In this document: one piece after another, positions 1 through 6,119 of the stretch
Layout: every line of letters starts with the position of its first letter
Numbering within the stretch: position 1 is the first letter of the stretch
Source of the DNA: Ekhidna sp.
GTDB lineage: Bacteria; Bacteroidota; Bacteroidia; Cytophagales; Cyclobacteriaceae
NCBI GenBank assembly: GCA_013214445.1
Contig: JABSPG010000009.1
Coordinates: 13,142 to 21,946 of the forward strand
Reading direction: 5' to 3'
DNA: 8,805 bases
The notes under the pieces: model-generated
Told to the model about the DNA's origin: nothing
The model's input: only the letters and a program-made list of their open reading frames with translations
Database searches by the model: none
Position numbers and translations under genes: made by a program

Positions 1-45
1 TAAGTTCCAACCTTAGAAGTCTGAGTTCGATTCTTAGGGCCTATG
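1..45 (+). tRNA. tRNA-Trp (anticodon CCA), 3' half, cut by window edge
   Basis: The bases fold as the 3' part of a tRNA. The anticodon stem is TAAG (1-4) with CTTA (12-15); a fifth pair would use G16 and the base just outside the window. The 7-base loop 5-11 has T33 and places CCA at the anticodon (7-9), which reads UGG (Trp). A four-base variable loop (17-20) follows. The T arm is CTGAG / TTCGATT / CTTAG (21-37), with the canonical TTCGA loop and one G-T pair. The 3' acceptor strand is 38-44 and the discriminator is G45, as expected for bacterial tRNA-Trp. CC follows, but the third base is T, so CCA would need host completion. The D arm and 5' acceptor are not visible. It converges on the leftward 109-aa gene, whose stop codon begins two bases on. 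A tRNA fragment serving as an attachment site is an alternative. Confidence 0.75.
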
Positions 46-46
46 C

Positions 47-376
47 CTACATACCTTCTACAGTTGAAATAACCGCAACAAGATAATTTTCATCGTATGA
101 ATCAAGGTATGAAGCGACCATATCAGCGGCTACTTCTACACGGAATACAGAACTACCGTCTCGTGAAAGGTCAAGGACAAACCTAGAAGGATCGTCAAAG
201 ACATTGTCAGCAGGCTCTTCTGTGTATGAAACAGTCCATTGAAGTGCTGATTCACTAGAGTTTAGTTCTTCTGCATATGATTGAGCGTCTTGAAGAATAC
301 CCGCAAATGCGAAACCTTCATATTCTTGTTCATCGAATTCATAGATAGTCAAAAATGTTGGTGTTTGTTCAGTCAT
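47..376 (-). CDS. hypothetical acidic protein, 109 aa
   Basis: I do not recognise this family. The start is well supported: ATG at 376 is preceded by an AGGAGA ribosome binding site about 7 bases upstream, directly after the stop of the SSB gene. The product is acidic, rich in Glu, Asp and Ser, with alternating hydrophobic stretches (for example FVLDL near residue 67 and VFRVEVAADMVASYL near 77-91) compatible with a small mixed alpha/beta soluble fold. It has no signal peptide, membrane segment or cysteine cluster. It is the last gene of the leftward replication block and ends with TAG two bases from the discriminator of the convergent tRNA, so transcription of the block must stop near or within the antisense of that tRNA. 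Its place after the SSB suggests an accessory early or replication role, but this is only context. Confidence 0.8.
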   Translation of the reverse strand: MTEQTPTFLTIYEFDEQEYEGFAFAGILQDAQSYAEELNSSESALQWTVSYTEEPADNVFDDPSRFVLDLSRDGSSVFRVEVAADMVASYLDSYDENYLVAVISTVEGM

Positions 377-392
377 AATTTATCTCCTATGG

Positions 393-989
393 TTAGAACG
401 GGATTCCATCATTCAATGGTTGAATACTATCTGCTTCTTCCTCACTAATACGAACTTCTGGTTCATCGGTAGATGCTTCTTGTTCTTCTTGTGTTAGACG
501 ATAGACCACGTTTGAAAGATCGTTAGGATCAGATTGTCCACCCTCATATTCAACAAGTTCTTGGACACGTACAGCATTCAAAATACCACGTTGCTCAGGG
601 ACACCAAAGAACGTAACATCTACTTTACTACCATTACCTACAAGTTTATCAAGAGGTCGGTTCTCTGCATCAAGAAGAAGAGGTTTACGTGGTCCACGTT
701 TTCCAGCAGCTTCAGCTTGTTCAATTTTGTCTGTTGAAACATACGGCTGAATATATCGACCAGGAATATTATCGTTACCGTCCTTGACAACAATTTCCAT
801 ACCTTCAATATATGGCCAGAACTCTTCATCAGGAACAAGGCAAATAGAATACGCAGGCGAAATACGTTTACCTCGGAGTTTTCCCTCTTTACTTGGGGCT
901 AGAATTTGTGTGAAATAAGCTGTACCCGACACATTCATAGCATGTGCTTTCTTTTCGCGAGTACGTCCGTTATATTCGAATGTTTCCAT
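393..989 (-). CDS. gp2.5-like single-stranded DNA-binding protein
   Basis: This is probably the phage ssDNA-binding protein of the T7 gp2.5 type (198 aa; T7 gp2.5 is 232). Seen: a beta-rich N-terminal body, a basic stretch near residues 95-103 (AGKRGPRKP), then a segment near 115-150 with the pattern LVGNGSKVDVTF...ILNAVRVQELVEYE, which resembles the last OB-fold strands of gp2.5-like proteins (GSKLKVKY...KLQLESVMLVEL in T7). From about residue 172 the chain is an acidic, probably disordered tail ending NDGIPF. In gp2.5 the acidic tail with terminal Phe contacts polymerase and helicase and occupies the DNA site. I chose ATG 989 over an upstream in-frame start at 1016 because AGGAGA lies 7 bases before it; the upstream start would precede that site and overlap the previous gene. 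The gene follows the 96-aa ORF with a 13-base gap. Confidence 0.85.
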   Translation of the reverse strand: METFEYNGRTREKKAHAMNVSGTAYFTQILAPSKEGKLRGKRISPAYSICLVPDEEFWPYIEGMEIVVKDGNDNIPGRYIQPYVSTDKIEQAEAAGKRGPRKPLLLDAENRPLDKLVGNGSKVDVTFFGVPEQRGILNAVRVQELVEYEGGQSDPNDLSNVVYRLTQEEQEASTDEPEVRISEEEADSIQPLNDGIPF

Positions 990-1002
990 AGATAATCTCC
1001 TG

Positions 1003-1293
1003 TTAGTTAGAAACAATGGGAGGAAGATTTAATTCCTTGTATTTTCTCAGTTGAGCATATACACGAGCGTATGTCAACCCTGTCTCCAAAGCGTTACGTT
1101 CTACCGCAACATCATGGAGTTGTTTCACAACACCTGCAAGCTCTACAGCACATACCGCGTTGAATCCTAGAGTGCCGTCGGCGTGATCTTGAGAAATCCA
1201 ATCAAGACGATCTACAACAGCATCCATCTCGTTTTGTTCAATAGTACTCCATGTAAGAAAATAGAACTCGTGTTCTTTATCAAGGGTGATCAA
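1003..1293 (-). CDS. hypothetical protein, 96 aa, TTG start
   Basis: I do not recognise this family. The best start is TTG at 1293: a full AGGAGG lies at 1303-1308 on this strand, nine bases upstream, and no ATG is available nearby in frame. A more upstream TTG at 1329 would put that ribosome binding site inside the gene. The protein has a short beta-like N-terminus (ITLDKEHEFYFLTW), then looks mostly helical, with a central segment (NAVCAVELAGVVKQLHDVAVERNALETGLTY in outline) that could pack as a helical hairpin. There is no membrane segment. Its start overlaps by 14 bases the end of the preceding interrupted small ORF, and its stop sits just before the SSB ribosome binding site, so it is part of a translationally packed operon. 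Function is unknown; small early phage proteins between polymerase and SSB are common. Confidence 0.75.
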   Translation of the reverse strand: MITLDKEHEFYFLTWSTIEQNEMDAVVDRLDWISQDHADGTLGFNAVCAVELAGVVKQLHDVAVERNALETGLTYARVYAQLRKYKELNLPPIVSN

Positions 1294-1534
1294 TGTAATC
1301 TTCCTCCTGTGGCATATACTGGTCTGCAAAGTTTTCGATAAGAAGAGTTTCTGCTTGTGTCTGAATTTGAGTCAATCTATCGAACACATAATCTCCTCGT
1401 CTATCTCTTGCAAGTTCATCGATGGCTTGTTTAATTTCTGAATTCATTTCTTTTTCTTTCTGCCTGTCTCGTTCAATAACCTAATTTAAATCATCAAGAA
1501 TACGGCGCATTGAAGGGTTAATTGGTTCAACCAT
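1280..1534 (-). pseudogene. small charged protein ORF interrupted by in-frame TAG at codon 18
   Basis: ATG 1534 overlaps the TAA of the DNA polymerase gene (TAATG), with AGGAA about 8 bases upstream. The frame reads MVEPINPSMRRILDDLN, then TAG (1483-1481), then stays open for 66 more codons (VIERDRQKEKEMNSEIKQ..., ending ...PQEEDYIDHP) to TGA at 1280, overlapping the TTG start of the next gene. Without the TAG it is one 84-codon gene filling the space between neighbours exactly. The second part is strongly charged and helical, with coiled-coil character up to about codon 60, matching the helix before the stop (MRRILDDLN-x-VIERDRQKEKE). CAG to TAG is the simplest origin. Other readings are a 17-aa peptide plus a separate 55-aa gene from ATG 1446, which has only a weak purine-rich leader, or stop readthrough. 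I do not recognise the family. Confidence 0.7.
1303..1308 (-). promoter_or_regulatory. ribosome binding site deciding a TTG start
   Basis: AGGAGG on the minus strand, nine bases before TTG 1293. It fixes the start of the 96-aa protein at a non-ATG codon and lies inside the 3' end of the preceding small ORF. Confidence 0.75.
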
Positions 1535-3603
1535 TAGTGAGTTCCTGCCCATGACATGCTTGTGTCTTTACGGGGTGATACTTCTACGCCAAGAGGGCAT
1601 TTAATATTATAACGGTTTCTCACAGCTTCGATCCTTTCTTGAAATAGTTGTCTGACTTCAAACGCATGTTTACGGGTTGTTTCATATTGGTATTCATCAT
1701 GAACAAAGTTTCTAATTTTAAACGGTATGTTCTTTTTGTCAAGTAGGTATCTCATTTCAATACCAGTACGACGCATAACAACAGTTTCAAACCCTTGGAG
1801 AAGACCAGCCATCACTTCGAACTTACCTCCAACAGCAAGTCTACGTCCATCAGGAAGCACAAGAGAGTTTTGCTTAGCTAGTTTAGGAATGTACTCCTTC
1901 TGTAGAGCTTTCAATCCTGGAACGTTAGCTTCAAAATCATTCTTGATCTTATATCCTTTGGTAGCAATTGCAAAATTCTCGTCTGTTAGAGGTGTATCCT
2001 TAAATGACAAAGACATCTCAAGCATATCTCTAATACCAAGAGTATCCATCTCAGCTAAAAGCTCAGGATATTCATTAGGGTCAACACCAACTTGACGTGC
2101 AATCTTCCAATACCCAACACCTAGAAGGTATGAGTAGTAAAACGTTTTGGCTTCAGCACGATTAGATAGACCCGCAGCTTCCATATTATAGACGTGAATA
2201 TCAACGTAAGGGTCTGAAATAAGGTTCACGTATTCCATCTCTCCCGTAGCTTCAGCTATGTAATGCGCCAGGGCTCGCCCTTGAATACCAGCTGCGTCAC
2301 AACCAACTAACACCGGCATATCATCATGGATACGGACACTGGACTCAGGTTCAATACCCCAAGCGGAACGCATACGACGAACGTCTTGTTTAGTGATACC
2401 TTTAGCTGGGTCTGCTCTCCCCGGAACATTTGCCATATTAGGATCACGATGAGCGCACCTATTTGTCCAAGCACCGATATTAAAGATTTTACCGTGGACA
2501 TAACCATCATCATCAACAGCATCAAGCCATTGTTTAATAGTAGCTGCACGGTTATTCTTCACAAGCCATTTACCAAACATACGAACTTCTTCAGGTAGGT
2601 CCTCACTTTGAATAGAAGGATCATCAGCTTTAGGTGACTTAGGAGCACCCGTAGGAGTAAACACTTCTGGTTTCCAACCAGCTTCTAGAAGACGTTCTAC
2701 ACGTTGTTGAGGAGACCCAATGTTGAATTCTTGGTCTTGATACTCATCGAATGTTTTTGTCGTAAGAGAAAGACCTTTAGATTCAAGGTAGTCTCTGTGA
2801 CGTTTCTTCAAAAGACGCGGATCATCAGGAGCCCAAGTTTTCTCTTCTTTCTTAATAGGTTTTCTATACTCCGCAACGAACTTCTTAACAAGAACACGCT
2901 TAGGAGGGAATGCTTCATGAATCTTGTCCCTAAGAGCGTTAGCTTCTTGGAGATACAATTGATAGAAACGTTCTGCTCTGTGTCTATAGAGATAAAAACC
3001 ATTCTCATGCATCTCTTGAAGCATCTCAGCAAAGAGCATTTCCTCGATAATAGCACTAGGACTACAATTTGAAAGTTCTTGTTCGATTGTCTTCACAATA
3101 CGTTCTTGAATATCACAGTCCACATCACAACGTCGAAGCATATCAAGAGAGAACTGGGTCCAATCTTCATGCTCAACTTTCTGTTGCTCTAAACCCATCC
3201 ATTTAGCCCAGTAAGCTACTGAGTGGCCCCTACGGAGCCTAGGATGAGACTTATGGTACGTTGCATGGTTCCCCATCCGTGAAAGAATAAGGGAGTCTCG
3301 TAGTTTCATAATGTCAATATGGTAATCAAAGATGTCACGAATAAGTAATCGGTCGTAACCAATAGCATTATGCATCCAGATTTCTGTACATTGATCAAGA
3401 TAATCAGGGAGACGATGGGTTCCTCTTACATCAATACCTCCCTTGTAGTCCATCAAAACACGAGCTGTCCATGTCTGAGGAACAAAATAAACTTTCTTAC
3501 CACTATCTAGGTCTTTAAAGACTGCACAATGGAACACCGTAGGACTTCTTTTATCTTTAAAATCATACAGGTCATTGGCTTCACAGTCGCCGACTACTCT
3601 CAT
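1534..3603 (-). CDS. T7-like family A DNA polymerase with 3'-5' exonuclease domain
   Basis: Replicative DNA polymerase, 689 aa (T7 gp5 is 704). Exonuclease domain: motif I is D6-x-E8 (GDCEAN), motif II is HNAIGYD with D84, motif III region is RRCDVDCD around D162. Polymerase domain: WTNRCAHRDPNMANVPG at about 379-395; motif A CDAAGIQ with catalytic D436; motif B R482-x3-K486-TFYYSYLLG, the O helix; motif C VHDE with D636 and E637; C-terminus ends SWAGTH, resembling T7 NWAICH. Three positions depart from the family norm: R158 where Exo III has Tyr, Q441 where motif A usually has Glu, and L494 where the O helix usually has Tyr; Y490 is at the E. coli Phe762 position, Tyr as in T7. Residues about 230-300 (thumb) are basic; I cannot tell whether a processivity factor binds there. 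ATG 3603 overlaps the previous stop as ATGA, implying translational coupling. Confidence 0.96.
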   Translation of the reverse strand: MRVVGDCEANDLYDFKDKRSPTVFHCAVFKDLDSGKKVYFVPQTWTARVLMDYKGGIDVRGTHRLPDYLDQCTEIWMHNAIGYDRLLIRDIFDYHIDIMKLRDSLILSRMGNHATYHKSHPRLRRGHSVAYWAKWMGLEQQKVEHEDWTQFSLDMLRRCDVDCDIQERIVKTIEQELSNCSPSAIIEEMLFAEMLQEMHENGFYLYRHRAERFYQLYLQEANALRDKIHEAFPPKRVLVKKFVAEYRKPIKKEEKTWAPDDPRLLKKRHRDYLESKGLSLTTKTFDEYQDQEFNIGSPQQRVERLLEAGWKPEVFTPTGAPKSPKADDPSIQSEDLPEEVRMFGKWLVKNNRAATIKQWLDAVDDDGYVHGKIFNIGAWTNRCAHRDPNMANVPGRADPAKGITKQDVRRMRSAWGIEPESSVRIHDDMPVLVGCDAAGIQGRALAHYIAEATGEMEYVNLISDPYVDIHVYNMEAAGLSNRAEAKTFYYSYLLGVGYWKIARQVGVDPNEYPELLAEMDTLGIRDMLEMSLSFKDTPLTDENFAIATKGYKIKNDFEANVPGLKALQKEYIPKLAKQNSLVLPDGRRLAVGGKFEVMAGLLQGFETVVMRRTGIEMRYLLDKKNIPFKIRNFVHDEYQYETTRKHAFEVRQLFQERIEAVRNRYNIKCPLGVEVSPRKDTSMSWAGTH

Positions 3604-3791
3604 ACGTCAATCTTATCCATTTCTTTTTTCAATTCAATCAGGTCAATATAAGTTGTTGCAATTTCGTATGACGGTGAACCATAACGCAAACTAATTTTCA
3701 AACAAGGATCACACCCATCATAGGCACCATCAAAAGTAGGTTCAACATTTGGAACAATAACAGCTTCAATAAAAAGATCATCTACATCCAT
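3600..3791 (-). CDS. hypothetical small acidic protein, 63 aa
   Basis: Unrecognised. ATG 3791 overlaps the TAA of the MazG-like gene (TAATG), with GGGAG ten bases upstream, and its TGA overlaps the polymerase ATG (ATGA), so it is locked into the operon at both ends. That is strong evidence for a real gene despite its size. The sequence starts acidic and hydrophobic (MDVDDLFIEAVIVPNVEP), has two cysteines three apart in GCDPCLKISLRYG near residue 27, and ends in a charged helix (IDLIELKKEMDKIDV). The first part looks like beta strands. Two cysteines alone do not make a zinc site unless the protein dimerises. It might assist the polymerase or the nucleotide hydrolase, but there is nothing beyond position to support that. 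Confidence 0.75.
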   Translation of the reverse strand: MDVDDLFIEAVIVPNVEPTFDGAYDGCDPCLKISLRYGSPSYEIATTYIDLIELKKEMDKIDV

Positions 3792-4186
3792 TAGTCTTGC
3801 ACTCCCTTTACATGTTCAATAGGTTCACCTTCAGGAGCAGTTCGCCAGTCAGGCCAATCCCTAAGCTCGTTCTTCGTTTGTTTTTGGGTCAAATAATGAA
3901 CAAGATCATCCGGGGTTTCATTCCAGGCGCTATTTTCTCCATCAACAAATTGATGATGACCTGCATATCGTTGTTTTTGATGTTCATAAATCTCACGCCA
4001 AAGCCCATCAAGAGATAGAATAACAAGGTCTACCCATTCATTGATACGTTCTTCATTTGTTTCAGCGTTTACAACCTCTTCAAGTTCACTACGGATATGT
4101 TTAATAAGACCTTCAGTTTTTCTTCCTGGTCCATAGGTAGCACGACTAAACGCCATCATTCTTTTAATATGTTCTTCAAGTTCCAT
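3791..4186 (-). CDS. MazG-like nucleotide pyrophosphohydrolase (dATP/dGTP diphosphohydrolase type, DUF550)
   Basis: All-alpha NTP pyrophosphohydrolase, 131 aa, expected to convert (d)NTPs to (d)NMPs plus pyrophosphate using Mg2+. Seen: FSRATYGPGRKTEG at residues 13-26, then HIRSELEEVV and INEWVDLVILSLDGLWRE. This gives the MazG-superfamily metal motif EE-x12-E-xx-D with E36, E37, E50 and D53, plus D60 in the following helix. The GPG...G..HI..EL.E...EWVDLVILALDG pattern is that of the DUF550 family, which from memory includes phage enzymes cleaving dATP and dGTP such as cyanophage S-2L MazZ. Residues after about 80 (rich in W, D, E, P) are less conserved and look like a tail. In phage such enzymes are thought to tune nucleotide pools or lower host alarmone signalling. 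GAGAGA lies 9 bases before ATG; the gene is second-last before the polymerase. Confidence 0.85.
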   Translation of the reverse strand: MELEEHIKRMMAFSRATYGPGRKTEGLIKHIRSELEEVVNAETNEERINEWVDLVILSLDGLWREIYEHQKQRYAGHHQFVDGENSAWNETPDDLVHYLTQKQTKNELRDWPDWRTAPEGEPIEHVKGVQD

Positions 4187-4188
4187 AA

Positions 4189-4380
4189 TTAATAATCTCT
4201 CATGTTTTCTTTGTGTTCTTCTACTAGACTAAGTTCATACGTTAGATCATCTAGATTTTCTATTTCATCTTCAAGAGTTCATATTCTTTCACGACGGTCA
4301 TCAATTTTATCGTATAGATCATCAATCATAGTCCGTACATAAAGAATTTCTTCTTTAATTTCTCGACGTTCTCTAATCAT
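4189..4380 (-). pseudogene. small coiled-coil protein ORF interrupted by in-frame TGA at codon 34
   Basis: ATG 4380 overlaps the end of the primase-helicase gene by eight bases and has a strong AGGAGA eight bases upstream. The frame reads 33 codons (MIRERREIKEEILYVRTM...DDRRERI), then TGA at 4281-4279, then 29 further sense codons (TLEDEIENLDDL...EEHKENMRDY) to TAA at 4189, two bases before the ATG of the MazG-like gene. Without the TGA it is a single 63-aa gene fitting exactly between neighbours. Composition and heptad-like hydrophobic spacing (I, L, I, L, L) continue across the stop, so both halves look like one coiled-coil helix. A CGA to TGA transition (Arg lost) is the simplest origin. 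Alternatives are sequencing or assembly error, or programmed readthrough. ATG overlapping the TGA (ATATGA) opens only three codons, so a clean reinitiation there is not useful. Confidence 0.7.
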
Positions 4381-6049
4381 TATCTTCTTCTCCTAGAATA
4401 CGTTTAGCTGTTGTCATGTCGATATCACGTAGTTCGTATGGGTCCATAGAAAACTTTGCGTAACATTTGCCTGTTTCTCCATAACGTCTATTCAACTTAA
4501 CGCGCATCTCTACAAGACTTCTAATCTCTGGATCATCATTATCCTTGTCCCGCTTGAGGTCAATATGTACATAACAAGTTTTCTCAAGGTTTGAAGACCC
4601 GTGGACTTTACCTTCTCTGTTCAAATGGGCTACGACTATCAAACAGAAATCCAAGTTGGTAGCCATTTGAGCTAGTTGGTTAGACATTTGATCTAACGCT
4701 TTACGTTCATCTTGATCATGATAAGAAGCCAAGAAACTAATATGATCAAGGATCACGTATTTACAACCGCAAATCTCAACAAAATATTTAATTCTATCGA
4801 GAACCTGCTGAGCATTCTGAGCACCAAAGTTATCGTAACCATAATATTGGTTATTGCCGAACAGTTCATCATAATGACTTGCAAGATGTTCATCAGGAAT
4901 ATTGATACGGACTTCAGGTTTATGCAACGCCTTTTTCGAATGTAGCGACAGAAGAGTTTTCATACGTCTCTTAGGTGTGTCTTCGATAGAAAGATCAGCT
5001 ACAAGAATATTCTCATCGTGTTGCATCAAATGATTTGCAAGGACACCTGTTACAAGGGACTTACCAACTTTTGGCTCAGCAGTCATAAGAATAACTTCAG
5101 GTGTGTGCATACCGTAAAGCATTTCATTCAGACCCTGGAAAGGATAAGGTACATAAGACTCGGGTTCTTCATTAATGATCTCATCCTTCATTTGCATCCC
5201 AAGAACAATGTCTCCAGGAGTGTAGAAAGGACCACTCACCGCAGACCACCAAGCTTTATAGAAAGCGTCTCTCTTACCTTCACTAAGGTAACCATTGGCA
5301 TCTTTCAGTGTCTTATCCATTTTCATGATCTTGGCTTTACCAAGGAAGAAATTAGCAAACTCTTCAGCAGCCTTTTGGCCCGGAACATCGTTATCAAATG
5401 CAACAACAATCTCACCGAATGAGTTAAGGAAATCGATGTTGGCTTTGTTTTTGAGACATGCCATTGCTGAGTCTGTACCCAATGGGATAGACACAACAGG
5501 ATAATCACCCATCATCTGGTATACAGACAACGCATCGTATTCACCTTCAGTAACAGTAACTTTCATGCCGCCAGGACTGAATTTATCCATACCAAACAGA
5601 CACATTTGAGAAATGTCCGTAGACTGGTCTTTATCTAGAGGCATAGACTTTGAACCACCGTTGTGGCGGAACCTCAGGATATCTGCCTTCTCAGCAATCT
5701 TATCTCCATTAGCGTTAGTATAAGGAAAGATAATACTTTTGGTTTTTGCAGCACCAGTACCATAATCAATATCAGCTTCTACACCAAACTTGTTAAAGGT
5801 GTCTGTTGAAATACCTCTATGACGTCCAGGGACAAGGCTATGTTCCCTAAATTCGTAACTTGGTGTCATCACCGGGATTTCTACGTTCACATATTCTCCT
5901 TCTTCAATTGTTGCCGTACCTTTACATGAGAAGCATTTCCCATAGATACGTCCAGTTTGTTCGTCTTGATATTCGTGCCATGCATCTGATGATCCACATC
6001 CAGGGAGAGGGCACGGTAGTTTTTGTCTGTCTCGAATTGGAATACCCAT
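4373..6049 (-). CDS. T7 gp4-like DNA primase-helicase
   Basis: Bifunctional replisome protein, 558 aa (T7 gp4A is 566). Domains: N-terminal zinc ribbon with C13-x4-C18 and C39-x2-C42; TOPRIM primase with TEGEYDAL (E168) and VAFDNDVPG (D219, D221); short linker about 275-300; RecA-like hexameric helicase with Walker A AEPKVGKS (K330, S331), DLSIED (about 352-356), Walker B YVILDHISF (D435), H3 region IVVAHLNREGKVHGSSNLEKT with H475, and motif H4 LNRRYGETG, whose R521 matches the T7 arginine finger R522. The H3 end has K491 where T7 has Gln494. I chose ATG 6049, with TAGG six bases upstream, over GTG 6064 in the same frame, which has no ribosome binding site. It is the first gene of the leftward block, so its promoter should be in the 6050-6119 spacer or further right. 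Confidence 0.95.
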   Translation of the reverse strand: MGIPIRDRQKLPCPLPGCGSSDAWHEYQDEQTGRIYGKCFSCKGTATIEEGEYVNVEIPVMTPSYEFREHSLVPGRHRGISTDTFNKFGVEADIDYGTGAAKTKSIIFPYTNANGDKIAEKADILRFRHNGGSKSMPLDKDQSTDISQMCLFGMDKFSPGGMKVTVTEGEYDALSVYQMMGDYPVVSIPLGTDSAMACLKNKANIDFLNSFGEIVVAFDNDVPGQKAAEEFANFFLGKAKIMKMDKTLKDANGYLSEGKRDAFYKAWWSAVSGPFYTPGDIVLGMQMKDEIINEEPESYVPYPFQGLNEMLYGMHTPEVILMTAEPKVGKSLVTGVLANHLMQHDENILVADLSIEDTPKRRMKTLLSLHSKKALHKPEVRINIPDEHLASHYDELFGNNQYYGYDNFGAQNAQQVLDRIKYFVEICGCKYVILDHISFLASYHDQDERKALDQMSNQLAQMATNLDFCLIVVAHLNREGKVHGSSNLEKTCYVHIDLKRDKDNDDPEIRSLVEMRVKLNRRYGETGKCYAKFSMDPYELRDIDMTTAKRILGEEDND

Positions 6050-6119
6050 ATCGGACCTATACACAACAATCTTAGATATGTCATCTTACTAATTTTTAAT
6101 TATACGAAGGTATGTGCTT
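6050..6119. promoter_or_regulatory. short divergent spacer with TATAAT on the minus strand
   Basis: This AT-rich 70-base gap separates the leftward primase-helicase from the rightward small basic gene. The minus strand carries a perfect TATAAT at 6104-6099, but no good -35 at 16-18 bases, so a promoter for the replication block is possible but weakly supported. The plus strand has GAAGG at 6106-6110, nine bases before ATG 6120. No terminator-like hairpin is seen. Confidence 0.35.

Noticed and set aside
2704..3072. Long open frames on both strands inside the polymerase gene
   Set aside because: They are shadow frames of a well-identified polymerase gene and have improbable, Ser/Leu/Phe-rich composition.
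5887..6084. Minus-strand frame beginning MTYLRLLCIG over the primase-helicase start
   Set aside because: It overlaps the zinc ribbon of the primase-helicase in another frame, has no ribosome binding site and shows no family pattern.
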